This document shows, in pieces, positions 1-43,921 of a stretch of DNA of 64,000 nt. Within the stretch, counting starts at the first letter, position 1. Every line of letters starts with the position of its first letter. The position numbers and the translations under genes are program-made. The notes beneath the pieces are model-generated. The model saw only the letters and a list, made by a program, of their open reading frames with translations, was not told the DNA's origin and made no database searches. The DNA is from Pterobdella sp. o SKG-2022 (taxonomy: Eukaryota; Annelida; Clitellata; Hirudinida; Piscicolidae), in assembly GCA_964035795.1 (NCBI GenBank), contig OZ038323.1, positions 12,138,258-12,202,257 of the forward strand. Direction: 5' to 3'.

Positions 1-171
1 CTCACTTCATTATTTCTATGTTGACTACCAACAAAATTTTGAAATTAGATATAATAATATATAAAAGAATTATATATAATAATATATAAAAGAATTATAA
101 TTTTCGTAAACTAGTTTAACTATGAAAAATGAAACATAAATACTATAAATGCTCCAACAAAATTTGAAACA

Positions 172-3100
172 CTAGTGAATGCAATTCAGTTGTTTCGCCA
201 ATTTTTTGTCGGCATTTTTTTTTCTTGACTCCTTATCTTGTAGCGTCATTATCATCTCTTCATATTCTTTCCTATAAACGCGTTTAAGATCTGGAACCAA
301 TGTGGGCAGAATGCCAAGGTCTTTCAAATTAATCTGAAAAAACAATCAACAACATTGTGAATAATTAGCCTCAAAAATGAAGAACGAATTAAAGCCTAGT
401 TTTAAACAATAGAATTAATGATAAGACAACCAATAATCACCTCCATGTGATCGAAGGCCACGCCGACTTTGTCATCAAACTCCTCAGTGAAAAGAGGCAG
501 TTTGTCATACCTGTCAATTAAATGATCTCTCAAACATCAAAAAATTAAATGGAATAAAATTTAAGGCTTGATTTGTGCATTACACCACCCATCCAACTCA
601 ACCACCCACCCATTCAACTCAACCACCGATACATCAAACTCACCCACCCATCAAACTCAACCACTCATCCAACTTAACCACCCATCTCACCTCTGACTGA
701 AATGAGTGAGTAACGTGAACTTGGCTTGCATGCGTCTCCCGATGTCAATGGCTTGATGGCTTGTGCTGAAGATGTAGATTATCTTAAGTTTATTTTTATA
801 ACACGGTCAAAATTTGTGAGATTGAAGATTGTATTCAGACTGAACTGCTGAAAGCATAGTGACCTGAACGACCTGCCTACTTATCCACCCAATCTCCAAA
901 CTAACATATACCTCTTATAAGAAGATCATGAGCACTAAAAATGAAAAACAACAGAACCTGTGTTTTTTTTCTTCAGCCTCCTCCTGCTTATCTGCATCGA
1001 AGGTCGCCTCATGGATCAGCAAGTCACAACCCATCCCTGTAACAAAGTATTTCAAGCCTTTATCACAGTTTATCTAAAAGTGTTTGAGACTGAGCCACAA
1101 ACAACAGAGAACCCTCACAACTCACCTGCCTCCACAAGAGCATCACAAGGCATAGTGTCTCCAGAATAGACTACCTTCCAAGTCTCTGTCTGCTTGCTTT
1201 CTCCAACCACTCCATCCACCTCTCCACCAACCACACCACCCACCACAAAACCAAATGGGTGTTGAGCATGTTCCACTCTCACTGGTTTTATCTTCACAAT
1301 AATTAATAGCGGTAAGATTTTATTTGGAATTATTAAAAACATTGCAATCTTGTTGGTACTAAGATTAAGATAGGTACCACGTCGATCCCTGTTGCCACCA
1401 TAAAGGCCTCCAATTGGCTGTTGAGAGGTTGAGAGGAGAGCAGATCTTCTGCTGCAACAAAACTGAAATGGGTTAAAATGCAATGAACATTTTGCTTAAT
1501 AATTTGCAAGCATCATCATTAGTCATCCCACAACGCCCTCAAAGACTCACTGGATGGTTTTGAGTAGGGGGATTCCTGGACAGTCGATGGAGCTGTACCA
1601 GGAAAAAAGAGCCCTCGGAGCCACCACAATCAACTTGGTATCTGACTTCCCCTCATGTCCACTGCTCGCACATACCACTTGATACCTGCGCAAAGCAAGC
1701 CCTACAACACCCAGATGGTGATCTGCATGCAGGTGACTCACCATTACCAGCTTTACTTTCTTCAGCATCGCATCTCCATTCCTTCCACCCACTTGCACTC
1801 CGTAGTGCTTGTACAGCTGACCCAGACTGTTCTCCCCGCAGTCTAACATGATGCATGTGTGCTCGCTGAGAAGTATTCAAAGATGCAACAGTTTAGTATT
1901 GTGAGCTTGTATCATCATAATATCTCTAAACTGTTTGAATAAGTTAAAGATAGAAGATACATACCATCAAAAGCATAGACCTCCACCATACAACCAACAA
2001 ATAATTGAAACCATGACAACCAACTTGACATTGAGAAGAACGCAACTGACGTTCCTGTACTTGTTAGGAACGGCAGAACCTGTGCCGAGGAACACTATTT
2101 GTACATCGCTGTGCGAGTGGTGGGTAGTAGTGTTGGTAAGGGAAGATGCTTCAATTCCCTTTATATATTTCTCCTTGTCGATTCTGATGCATTGCTCACT
2201 GCGGGTGTTGCATTATAATGAGCCAATCAGGTTTGAGCGTGGCCACTATATAAAACTTGCATAACAATTTGCTGAAAGCTTAATGTGCCAACAACACCAA
2301 ACCTCCCGAAAAGAATGCCTGAAACCAAACAAATCACAGCAGTAGAGATAGCATTGAGAAAGAAAATGATTTTATAATGTATATATAAAACTTAATAAAG
2401 CCCTCCTTATAAAATCTGCATAACATACAAAGAGAAGGGTGACTGGCGAGGCGGCCGGATGGAGAACTTGACATTGGTGGATGCTTGCACCACCTTGCCA
2501 CCATCCCTCCAGGCTTCTATAGGGCTACAGGGCAGCAGTGGAAAAATGCCAGGGTGCACTGTATTGAGAATGTGCTGTGCCTTGTGACTTGCCTCTGTGT
2601 CCAAGGGATGCGAGAGGTCATTCAGTATGATGTGGTGTGTGAGTGTGCCCAGGCTGTGGTGTGGTGATGTTGTAGTTGGATAGTGTGGTATGAGATTGTG
2701 TTTTGAAGTATATTATGTCAAGAAATGGTGAAGTATATTATGTGAAAAATGAGTGCCTTTGTAAACATCTCACCTCCCCATCCAACATTGGTATTCAGGG
2801 TGTTGCATCACTGATGATGGTGTGAAATGCACCACTACCGCCAACAAAAAAGAGGAGGAGGAAGAGGATGAGTTGCAGTATGTTTTAAGTAAAGGGGAAG
2901 TCACAAGTGATTGAAGATGTTCGATGCTTGGACACTCCACAACTGCCAGTTCCATATCAATATCTTGTTCGCTTCACACACATATCTCACGTACACATGT
3001 CACAAACTTCATATATCTCACACACACATGTTACAAACTTCATGCACGCACATGTATCTCACATACACATGTCACAAACTTCATGCACACACATGTATCT

Positions 3101-4807
3101 CACATACAAATGTTACAAACATACTTAGGAAGGGGTTGGTTGGTTCTTCATCTGACAACACTTGGTCAGGACGAATCTGAACAACAAGATTGAGCCGATC
3201 TTTTTGTTGATTCTATCAATATAACACCCACCACATCCCCACACCACACTACTCACAACATCCACACACCACACCACCCACAACATCCCCACAGCACACC
3301 ACACCACAACATCCCCACACCACACTACTCACAACATCCACACACCACACCACCCACAACATCCCCACAGCACACAACACCACAACATCCCCACAGCACA
3401 CCACACCACAACATCCCCACACCACACAACCCACAACATCTTTACACCACACCACCCACCACTCTGCCATCAACTTGTACCTCCTTTCCCTCCTTCAACA
3501 CTGCTAGCAAAGGCCCTCTGGTGACAAAAATTTAAACTTAATTATTTTGAGTGAATCAAAGGGCCAAAAATTACGAACATGGGCACTTTATGCTGCACAC
3601 ACTTCTCCAAATCCACTTTGCGAGCTTTTGCATGTGGCTGCCACCAAGGTCAGTGATAGTTAACTATTAGTCATTATTTTTATTATTTGATTAGTTTTCT
3701 TATGAGAAAACAGTATTATAAATGTCATTGTTGATACAAATGACAATAAAGCAGCCAACAACATCAAACCATCACACCACCTTGCACAAATAGGCTACAG
3801 CTACGTCATCCAAGAGTTCACCAAGCAACCCCTTATCATCCAGGCATTTCAAACTCAGTTTCAATTTTTTAACCGGGGTATTATCATCATCACCCTCAAA
3901 AAAACCATTAATTAGAGAAGTGATGTTTGTGGGTGAGTTGTTGTGTGATTTGGGTGGGTTGTTGTGAGGTGCAGATTGGTTGTTGTGAGATTTGAACATT
4001 GGTATGAAATTTATCTCCATAGCAGTGTCTGTGTAACTCAACTTGCTTATTTCTTCTTTCACTGTCAGTTGTGATCATTAATGCAATAATACATTTTAAT
4101 GGAAATAAATGAATGGAATAATGGTGGTGATGATGATGATGATGGAGGTGATGATGATGATGGAGGTGATGATGATGATGATGGAGGTGATGATGATGAT
4201 GATTTTTGTTATTGCTGTTGTTGAGCGACAGCTTCCAAAGACTCTTCTGACACTCTTTGGAACGAATACCGAAAGAAACTTGCAGTTTCGAGTTGTTTGT
4301 GACTTTTGGTGAGCAGTGGAAAAAAGATGGATGGATTCTCGAAAGGATGATGATGATGGAGGTGGTGATGATGATAATTATGGTGGTGATGATGATGGAG
4401 ATAGAGAGAATGATGATGATGATGGAGAAGGAGAGAATGATAATGATGATGGAGATAGAGAGAATGATGATGATGATGGAGGTGGTGATGATGATAATTA
4501 TGGTGGTGATAATGATGATGATGGAGATAGAGAGAATGATGATGATGATGGAGAAGGAGAGAATGATAATGATGATTGAGATAGAGAAAATGGTGATGAT
4601 GATGATAGAAGAGAGAGAATGGTGATAATAGAAAGAGAGAAAATGGGATAGAGAGAATGATGACAGAAAGAATGAGGATGGAACAAACCTATATTGATGT
4701 TTTTGAGTTTTGAGAAGGGCTTTGATGTAATTAGGTGGTTTTGCTGCAAAGTTAAATCAATCCTAATATGGTTTGCATGATTATTAAGGCTTAATATAAG
4801 TGAACAC

Positions 4808-4890
<83 letters not shown>

Positions 4891-4905
4891 ACAAACACAC
4901 ACACA

Positions 4906-4966
<61 letters not shown>

Positions 4967-6217
4967 CATGCGTTTAGGACCACAAAGATGCAGGGTGTCA
5001 ATGTCAGCATTCTCCAGTGTCAAACTCAAGCCTGTTGTTGTTGATGTATTACATGTGATGATTGTGTTATAAGAGATGTGATAATTGTTTCATAAGGGAT
5101 GTGATGATTGTGTTATAAAGGATGTGTAATAATGGAAAAAGTGACAGTGAAACAAAGACACAGCATCACCTATCAGGCCACCCAAGTTGCTCCAACTGTC
5201 ATAGGTGGCAAATATTCTCTTGACTCCTCGCAATGTCCTGCAGTGGTAGTTTCTATCCATTTAAAAATTCTTGTGCGAGTACAAAAGAGTTGAGGGTTAG
5301 ATTAGGATTGCACAATATGCTTATCGAAGTGGTGAGACAAAGAAGTTTGAGATGGCTGGGTCTTGTTGTAAGGGAAGGAAATGATGATAGTGTTAAGCAG
5401 GCGTGGAAGTTTAAGGTGGAAGGCAGTAGAGGAAGAGGAAGGCCAAGGTTAGCTTGGAAAAATATGATGGGAAACCTTTCATGGGCTTGGATCAGATCTT
5501 AAAGATGCCTATGACAGGTTCAAAGATTGAGAGAAGGTTTGATTGGGGAAAAAAGTTAGTGACCCCTTGGGAAAGATGCAGACTATAATAAAATGATACT
5601 GATGAGCTTGCCGCTATAATCATACTCATTATTGTATTGTACACAAGGAAAACAAGATATAGAATTAAAGTGAGCATGTGAAAAATTTGATATTCAGAAT
5701 TATAATGAATTAAAAATATGGCAGTGCTACTTGAATTCAGAAGCGACTCTCTGTGTCCCTTCTCCACAATTGAACATGTACCTTTGAGGAGTGTTTAAAT
5801 GACATTAAATAATTTTTAAATTCATTTTAATTCCATAAAGATTACTCAAAGTCTGTTCTCAAATCACTTCCAATCAATACAAACATAAAAGTCTCTGTTT
5901 TCAATTAAAAAAACTATATACTGCTAATAAGAAAATAAAATTAAAAATTATAATCAAACGAAGGTATACTTGAAGTGAGTTGTGCTGACAATAAGACATT
6001 TTGAGGTACCGTGGAAACCACTGCCCAAGGCGATGAGCTCGATGAACGATGGGGTCTCTTGCATTTTCACCCGCTTCGATGCTTTTTTTGGCAGAGATTG
6101 AACCACGCTAGAATGGACAATCTTTTTCGAATTTTTCAATACGTTTGTTTCAGCTTGGTTTTTCATGCTTTTCAATGTTATTGTGAAAAATAGTCTTTTC
6201 AATTCATTAACGAACAT
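172..6217 (-). CDS. ELAC2: Long-form tRNase Z (ELAC2), about 15 or more exons
   Basis: Zinc-dependent endonuclease that cuts the 3' trailer from pre-tRNAs in nucleus and mitochondria. The start is the ATG at 6217; the first 20 residues (MFVNELKRLFFTITLKSMKN) are basic and hydrophobic, so a mitochondrial targeting role is plausible. Exons placed: 6217-5970, 5781-5731 (YMFNCGEGTQR), 5237-5170 (WSNLGGL), 5031-4967 (LCGPKRM), 4743-4689, about 4309-4220, about 4064-3781, about 3640 and 3500 (GPLLAVLKEGKEV), about 2952-2786 (VVECPS, PEYQCWM), about 2600-2420 (HPGIFPLL), about 2125-2040, about 1850-1555, about 1465-1120, about 1055-1000, 760-690, about 515-440, 335-172. The C-terminal catalytic half has FLGTGSAVPNKYRN (the PxKxRN loop), SHLHADHH, the HAQHPFG histidine, VVYSGDT, LIHEAT and LTHFSQR, so every known catalytic motif is visible. 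The stop is TAG at 174-172. The N-terminal half keeps only the degenerate lactamase fold, as in the family. Several introns hold minisatellites. Confidence 0.93.
583..690. repeat. Minisatellite, CCACCCATCCAACTCAACCA-like
   Basis: About five imperfect copies of a roughly 20-bp C-rich unit in an ELAC2 intron. Some copies drop or change a few bases. No coding content. Confidence 0.75.
2985..3122. repeat. Minisatellite, about 43-bp unit, 3 copies
   Basis: Three near-copies of a unit containing CACATGTCACAAACTTCATG followed by CACACATGTATCTCACATA, in an ELAC2 intron. The overlapping open frames are a repeat effect. Confidence 0.75.
3225..3470. repeat. Minisatellite, CACCACAACATCCCCACA units
   Basis: About twelve imperfect copies of an 18-20 bp unit between two ELAC2 exons. 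The array ends within a few bases of the exon coding GPLLAVLKEGKEV. Both strands are stop-poor, which creates spurious ORFs on the minus strand. Confidence 0.8.
4112..4620. repeat. GAT/GGAGGT-rich imperfect microsatellite
   Basis: Two blocks (about 4127-4204 and 4346-4620) of GATGATGATGGAGGTGATGA-type sequence with interspersed GAGATAGAGAGAATGATGAT. They flank a short ELAC2 exon at about 4309-4220. The Asp/Met-rich plus-strand ORFs are not genes. Confidence 0.8.
4808..4966. repeat. (AC)n microsatellite
   Basis: About 155 bp of near-pure AC with a few interruptions. Its right edge abuts the 5' splice site of the ELAC2 exon 5031-4967, so on the coding strand the intron starts directly as GTGTGTGTG. 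Confidence 0.95.
5046..5130. repeat. 27-bp tandem repeat, 3 copies
   Basis: Three copies of a unit like GATGTGATGATTGTGTTATA plus AGAGATG/AAGGGATG, in the ELAC2 intron between exons 5237-5170 and 5031-4967. Confidence 0.7.
5285..5520 (+). mobile_element. LINE fragment, C-terminal end of reverse-transcriptase ORF
   Basis: Translates to RVRLGLHNMLIEVVRQRSLR, then WLGLVVREGNDD and GRGRPRLAWKNMM. This matches the RLRWLGHVxRM...RGRPRxxW segment near the C-terminus of many LINE ORF2 proteins. It is a short 5'-truncated remnant in an ELAC2 intron, opposite in strand to the gene. No RT catalytic motif is present. Family not resolved. Confidence 0.8.
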
Positions 6218-7111
6218 TAACAATTTTTATATATTAATTTTTTAAAAACTACCAAAAAATCGTTTTATTAGAATTTATTTGAATATACAGTTCAAAGAGG
6301 AGAATTCTTCGAAATATTGAGCAAGAGCCTTTAAAAGTGAAAGATGTCTTGAAAACTGAGCTCTGAAGCTAGTTGAGAATTTTGAAACATAAAACAAGTC
6401 TCTCATTATTTAAAAGTTCCTATTTGCATAATTCATTATTTAAAAGTTCCTATTTGCATTTTTATAATCCACATCCGCTAACTAGTTATTACTTTTGAGT
6501 TTTCAAATAGGGAAAGTTCAGAATATAATTACTATTTTCAAAAAATTCAAAAGTTTGATGATTGCAGGCTTATCATATACGAAATTTTATAAATCTTCAA
6601 AAAGTTTCCAAGAAGATAGACATTCAAAGCAATCAAGGCTTGAAGAAGCCGTCTTTTATTGAAAAACAAGTAAAACAAAAAAGATATTGCTAAAAAATGT
6701 TGTAAAAAATAAAATAAATATTAAACAAGTTTATATATCAAATTAAACAGAATGTGCGTGTGTTTCGAGGTCAAAAGGACAGTGGAAATTTAAAAATTAA
6801 GAAATATTTGAAAAAACATAAGATGGCTAAAAATGTCCATTTAAATCTGGAAAAAACCAAGTTGAATTGAGTGGGAGTGGTCTCCATGGAACCACTTGAG
6901 GCGTTCCATGTTTGTGAGCGTGTGTGTTGTGTGTGCGTGTAACAAAATCATATGAATGACTCTATGCTTGCAACAGTGCTATTTATAATGGCAGCTTGAG
7001 CAAGTTTTCAAAGCTGCCCAGTCACAAGGCCTTTTTGAACTTTAATGAAGAGCGATCGTTCAGACTGTTTACAAACGTATTGCTGCCATTGTGGTTTTTG
7101 ACGTCATAGCA
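6218..7111. promoter_or_regulatory. Divergent intergenic region, ELAC2 / DSCAM-like
   Basis: 894 bp between two head-to-head start codons. AT-rich, no gene visible. It holds a 30-bp direct duplication (6403-6432 and 6433-6459) and an exact CRE octamer TGACGTCA at 7099-7106, six bases before the DSCAM-like ATG. Both promoters and 5' UTRs probably lie here, by position only. Confidence 0.5.
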
Positions 7112-17051
<9,940 letters not shown>

Positions 17052-17778
17052 CTTTTATATAAAAATTTCATGAGAGTACAGACATTTGCCATTATCCTCA
17101 CATAGTCACAATTTTGTTTGAACTTCTAGTAAGTATAGCTCGATTCCATATGAATCTCAAAAGCAAATGAAATGTTGTTAGGATACGATTTTAATGCAAC
17201 ACTTTCAAGTTTGAAAATACTTTTTCGATGTTTCTCTTGTTTTCTAATGATGCAACGTTTTGGACTTCATCTTTTTTTAATCGAATCAGTCCATGACAAT
17301 AAATTCAAATAAAAAATTCTTTTAATTAATATTCAAATGAAAACACTTTTGGCAGTTTATTATATTCCACGAAGCTTTTCGTAAGATGAACTCACATTAT
17401 CAAGTGGAGGCACATAAAAAAATTGTCGAGCTAGTTATACAAAATACTTTAACCTGTTTCTTGTCGTCAAAAAAAATTAAAACACTAATAATTTTTATTA
17501 TTTTTTCAAAACTAGAGAATTAAAAAAAAAATTGAAAATGTTTATTTATAATATACATATAAATTTTAAATTCTTTTTTGCAATATTTAGTCACACCGCC
17601 AGCTAAAATGTTAATCCGATCTTTATTATTGCAATATTTTTAAAAAAATTTAATCATGAGAGAATAATTTTTTAATCTAATTTTAAGCATTTCAACATCA
17701 GTGAAAAAAAAATCACGAGTGTAGATTTAGTTTAAAAAATTAAACCTTATAAAGACCCCAAATTTGCTGACCACAAAT
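17052..17778. other. Intergenic, DSCAM-like 3' side to JIP3 start
   Basis: 727 bp, AT-rich. Nothing coding seen. AATAAA-like signals near 17300-17310 could end the DSCAM-like transcript. The JIP3 promoter should lie in the right half, by position only. Confidence 0.4.
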
Positions 17779-26123
<8,345 letters not shown>

Positions 26124-26618
26124 ATTTAAAGATTCAAAATTATAATCAAAAGCATTTGAAATTAAGTTGCTATTATTTATGTTGAAATTCTACATTTTCT
26201 GGCTTATAAGTTGTTATAATAGCCTTGTTTTCTAGTCAACCCAAAAAGTATTCAAAAGCTCATTTGTCTATATTATTTTTATATGTTAATCTTCATTTCA
26301 TGTATCTTCGAGTAACTAACTTGTATTACAGCTTCCGATGAATTCAAATTTCTAGATATAACAGTCCGAATGTTGTTTGTTAATGAAGCTACTTATAGTA
26401 TTTAATCATTTCTACTTACACCTTGCTTCTTTATCTTTGCTATCTTAAATAAAACCCTCATTCACAAACAAAATTATTTTCGAAGTTTATCATCAAATTT
26501 TTATATTTAACTACAAAAATAAAAAATTTTGAAAACAAGTTCTTAACTTTAAGCCTAGATTCTCTTTTAAGCATCAGTAGCAATCAAAAAGCTTGAAAAA
26601 ACATAAGAGCCTTGAGAG

Positions 26619-27944
<1,326 letters not shown>

Positions 27945-28512
27945 AACACTCATATTTTGTATATATGCTTGAGATTTTTTGAAAATAAATTAAGAGTTGG
28001 AAAACTATTTCAGACTAATCAAAGAACTCACATAGCACCTTTATTTTTCATAACAGACTGTCTTTAAGTTCAGTGCAGCTTCAACCCTGATGATGGCCAT
28101 AACAAGCTTTGAATGATAAATTATATTTTTCCTTGATGTGAATTATATTAAATGATAAAAGAAAGCTAGACATTGTTTGTGCGGACCCACTCGATCGCTC
28201 TGAATGGAAAGGCAGACTTCGAGATAGAACTTTCAAAAAGCCCAACTCTTGGTAAAGGAAAATGGGCTAAAAAAAGGATTTGATTGATTGAATCTCATTC
28301 ATGGTGTTTGGAAGCTGTATGAAAAGTTGATACAATCATACTCAGGGTGTGAATTGATGGTCAAACTTTTATTGTAAATTATTCACACAAATGGTATGAG
28401 GCAAGAAGGGTTCAAAATCATTGGCACCATCAAAATCAGTCTTAGCATGACAGACTTAAATTTATAGCACTGCCTACAAATGCATTTAACCAGTGTGTGA
28501 TTGCTTGTGAGC
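27945..28512. other. Intergenic, converging PRMT6-like and HDHD2 ends
   Basis: Two genes face each other across 568 bp. It contains an AAAATAAAT signal near 27980 and a LINE 3'-end fragment at 28146-28268. No other gene is seen. Confidence 0.6.
28146..28268 (+). mobile_element. 5'-truncated LINE 3'-end fragment
   Basis: Encodes KLDIVCADPLDRSEWKGRLR, then a stop-broken tail, and ends AAAAAAGGATTTGATTGATT. The reverse complement of 44605-44735 is closely similar over the whole length. It begins abruptly at AGAAAGCTAGAC, as expected for 5' truncation. Confidence 0.75.
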
Positions 28513-30374
28513 TCATGAGTTGAGGATGAAGTGAACTGCTTGTGGGAAGTCAGTGCAGACTTTGGTGGGTGGCTGATTCATGCTTCTTTCATCTCCTTTT
28601 CTATACTTGCCTGCTCACGACATATTCCACTTTTTAAAAAATTGAGCTTGCAGATTATAGTATAAAGAGATTATATTTTCCAACTTGCTCAAAAAAATAT
28701 TTTTTTGGATAGCTATTGCTAACTTTCAGCAACATTAATTCCAAAATAAACAGATAAATTGGCACCTGTTTGCACGAGAATGGCGTCGATGCCAGTTTTT
28801 AAAGCTCCTTCCACATCGTCTTGCGCGTCCTTTATATGCACATATTATACAAAAAAAGGTGAAAAGGATGCTTTTAATAAAGGGTGCCAGTAATAACGTC
28901 CATGTATTTAGCGCCAAAAAAGCAAACGAGATGCATGCGACATACTTAACAAGCCATTTATAAGAGCATGAGTGAAAGGGCAAAAGTGACAAACGTCTCC
29001 AATCATGATGGTCTTCTGCTTGCAGTCACTTTCCAATGCTGCCTCAAAAAAATTCCTCTCAGGTTTGCCAACCACCAGACCCTCTACTCCAGAGCTGAAC
29101 TCCAGTGCAGCCACAAAGGCACCTGACAACACATTCTTTATCAGCTATGATGTGTAAATTCATCTGAGTGATGATGGAAAAACTTTAAACATTAAACAAC
29201 ATAGATATGGGTTAGTGTTGATGAATATGGGTCAATGTTGATGAACATGGGTCAAAGGTGATGAATATGGCTGAGTGAACACTAAGCTAACCAGGTCCAA
29301 TGTGTCTTTTACCATCAGACTTCTGGTAGTATTTGCCTTTATGGATGCCTATCAGCTTTCCTCCATTCAACAAGATGCTAAAATATTTGGGTATTCAATA
29401 TGCCAGTCACCATTGTTAAAATGCAGTGAAGATTTTTAATTTTTGGTTGAAAGTGATTTGCAGAATTAATTAAAATTGTAATTGTGGGGTTTGTATGAAT
29501 GCTAAAATAAAAATTTAACATTGTTTCTCTTTCTTCTTAAGGAAATAAATTGCTGTTAAGGTGAGATTTAAATAATGGAATTTCAGAAAAAAGAAAGCTT
29601 CTGACTCTACAAATTAATGATTATGACTCTTCTTTGATGACTATGAATAATCAATTGAAGACTGACTGCAAAGCCCGGTCGAGGTGTTGGTAGTTAAGCT
29701 TGGAAGGTGCCAAACCCACCACCACTGCATTCGGGTTGTCTGTGCTTATGCCTGTATTCACAATAGAGTACTATAAGCACATGCATATATCATATAGCTA
29801 ATTGAATTTTATAACAATACATATGCAAATTTCAAGATCATATCAATATATATTAAATTTTGTTCACTCAAAATACTGCATGTATAGCTTAAACGAAACA
29901 TAACTGAGTTTAAAAACCTTGAAAGTCCTCCAAGGCCCCATCCTCTAACATCAACATTGGTCGAACACCCATCTTCTTCACCAAATCTTCATTGGTATGC
30001 TACTTTCAAACATTACTTACATACCAATCAATCATTTGTTAAGAGATAATCTAAATAAAAATTGATAGATGGGATTGGTGGCAAACCTGAGGCTGCAGTG
30101 AGAGATGTTTGTACCTCGTTCTCGGCAATTTTGAAGCCAATTTTGCATAACTTAGTTAAAAGTTCATTTTTAGATTCTTTTGTAGTGTTAGTCACAAATT
30201 TAACTTTTAATCCTGCATCTCTGAGTCTAAAAATATTACTTTGAGTATGCAAAAAAAAAATTTTATTAAGTGCTTGAAAACAAACTTTTGCAATGCTTCG
30301 ATAGCTGCGGGAACAGGTTGATCATCAATATGAATTGTGCCGCTAAGATCAATCAAAACTTTTTGGTATTTCAT
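28513..30374 (-). CDS. HDHD2: HDHD2, HAD-like hydrolase, 7 exons
   Basis: HAD-superfamily phosphatase of the NagD/HDHD2 type; its physiological substrate is poorly known. Exons in transcript order: 30374-30286 (VLIDLSGTIHIDDQPVPAA), 30226-30087 (KFVTNTTKESKNELL), about 29990-29918 (RPMLMLEDGALEDFQG), 29752-29665 (NAVVVGLAPSKLNYQHLD), about 29382-29292 (LIGIHKGKYYQKSDG), 29127-28985 (VVGKPERNFFEAAL, TIMIGD), about 28830-28760 (DAQDDVEGALKTGIDAILVQ), about 28606-28513 (NQPPTKVCTDFPQAV). Motif I reads DLSGT, with Ser in place of the usual second Asp; human HDHD2 has the same change, so this is not damage. Motifs II (TNTT), III (GKP) and IV (GDDAQDD) are intact. Stop TGA at 28515-28513. About 250 residues, close to the human length. 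Confidence 0.93.
29203..29276. repeat. About 22-bp tandem repeat, 3 copies
   Basis: Units of ATATGGGTTAGTGTTGATGA with small changes, in an HDHD2 intron. Confidence 0.65.
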
Positions 30375-31496
30375 CTTTGAAGTTCTATTTTTTTGAAAAC
30401 TATATTTCAGCTTTAAATAATCATTGCAGAACCCTCTAACCTTAAGGATTTGACATAAACTCTAGAGAGAAAAGAACTCACAAGTTTTAGCATCAGATTT
30501 TTTACAAAAAATTATTGTTGCACGCTATATATATTGGGATTCCTTCATCAACAATGTTTTTTACTACAGAAAAATTTTTCGACACTCACCATAACATATT
30601 TGTTGCTTTACTAACAATTAAAAAGATAAAAAATTCTCTCATATATAAGCTTTATAAAATAAAAAGAATAATTATCTAAAGCTCAAACGATGGTTTATTG
30701 CAAATGCTGCCGTGAATTTTCTATGATGCTTCAAGATTAATTTTTTATGACGTATAAGAGTCGAAGGAGCTGAAAATTTAATTTCAGTAAATTATCTTTC
30801 ATGCAACAGAAGATTTTCACCAAACCGCCCACGGACAGAAGCCACAGTGGTGTGAACTTGACCTCGCTGTGATCAACTTCATTCAAGTCATTATCGCTTC
30901 ACAACCTTGTATTTATTCAAAAACGCCACTTGGTAAAAAATCTTACATTAGGAGACATTTGGCTTATTGGGCGCAGTTTTATTTCGTCATGTTGTAGTAG
31001 TGTATATTAGAGTGAAATTAATTGAGCTGGTTGTTAGAAGGGAAACGAAGAAGCGAGTTTATTGGAGGTCGTAATGAATTAATCAATATATGACGGAAAT
31101 AAATTAGGGTTCCATTTTATTCCATTCTTGAAAATAACATTCTAAAAAGAGAACCAAATTCAATAGCATTTCAGAATAACAAGCTTGTAATGTAGTGTAA
31201 TGCGGTATTCATAAAGCGCTTTACCTTATAGATCAAAGCGCTTGCTACAAATTTAATGTAGCGAAAACACACTGTGGAACAGGTGCTAATTGTCGGCCCA
31301 CGCGGGATCGAACCCGGTAACTTTAGATAATTAGTCTAATGCCCAACCATTGAGCTATAGGGGCCGAAAAATTAAAAAAATTGAAATTAAAAGCATAAAT
31401 ATAAAATGTCAATTCGAACATTGCCATAATGTCTGTTTTAAAAAAATATGAACCCTCTTCCAAGAATGCATTGTGGCGAGATGGTGAAGTGAAGAA
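30375..31496. other. Intergenic, HDHD2 5' side to DCTN1 3' side
   Basis: 1.1 kb, AT-rich. It should hold the HDHD2 promoter on its left and the DCTN1 3' UTR on its right. It contains a SINE at 31187-31366. No other gene is seen. Confidence 0.5.
31187..31366 (-). mobile_element. tRNA-derived SINE, copy 1
   Basis: The minus strand starts with a tRNA-like head (31365-31295): GGCCCCTATAGCTCAATGGT, D-arm, anticodon stem TTAGA/TCTAA around loop CTAATTA (AAT anticodon, Ile-like), and GGGTTCGATCCCG as the B box. A tRNA-unrelated body follows (CACCTGTTCCACAGTGTG, GCGCTTTGATC, GCGCTTTATGAATAC) and an ATTACACTACATTAC tail. Acceptor pairing GGCCC/GGGCC remains. A second copy lies at 42709-42872 in the same orientation. 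Confidence 0.88.
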
Positions 31497-43550
<12,054 letters not shown>

Positions 43551-43921
43551 TTTGATAATTCAACAAATTTTTCATTTATATTTATAAAAAAACAAATAGG
43601 TTTTAGTTATCTTTACGCAGTATGAGTCAAATATTGATTTTTTCTCTCGAAAAATTTGACCAGAGCTTCATTCTTACATAAACAATAATTTCTAAAAATA
43701 TAATTTGAGGTTATTTTTGTTCTGAAAATAGTTTTTATTAGAAGATTTTTTTCAATTATAGTTTTTTCATTGTGAATTGAAATATAAATTAATTGTTTAC
43801 GTTTTCCAAAATTTACTTTCAACATACGTTTTCTAATAAAAAGTTTGTTTACTTTTTATTTTGAACAAGGAACGATAATATATTGAAATTTCAAAATTTA
43901 TTTTTTTCAAAATCTTTGAAA
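43551..43921. promoter_or_regulatory. Head-to-head DCTN1/CHMP7 promoter region
   Basis: 371 bp between the divergent ATGs of DCTN1 (43550) and CHMP7 (43922). Very AT-rich. A minus-strand open frame at 43825-43613 lacks a recognisable product. No clear TATA or Inr was picked. A shared two-way promoter is inferred from position. Confidence 0.5.

Noticed and set aside
28750..28800. HDHD2 apparently ending early (VQTGANLSVYFG...)
   Set aside because: A donor follows VQTG, and the next exon (about 28606-28513, KYRKGDERSMNQPPTKV) restores the normal C-terminus.
28513..30374. Loss of the second catalytic Asp in HDHD2 motif I (DLSGT)
   Set aside because: Human HDHD2 has the same DLSGT, so this is a family trait and not a defect.
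31295..31365. Possible functional tRNA-Ile (AAT)
   Set aside because: The T-stem is mismatched (only 4 bp around TTCGATC), the sequence runs on into a SINE body, and a second diverged copy exists; better explained as a SINE head.
43613..43825. 70-codon minus-strand ORF in the DCTN1/CHMP7 gap
   Set aside because: No family resemblance, AT-driven composition, and it sits in the promoter gap.
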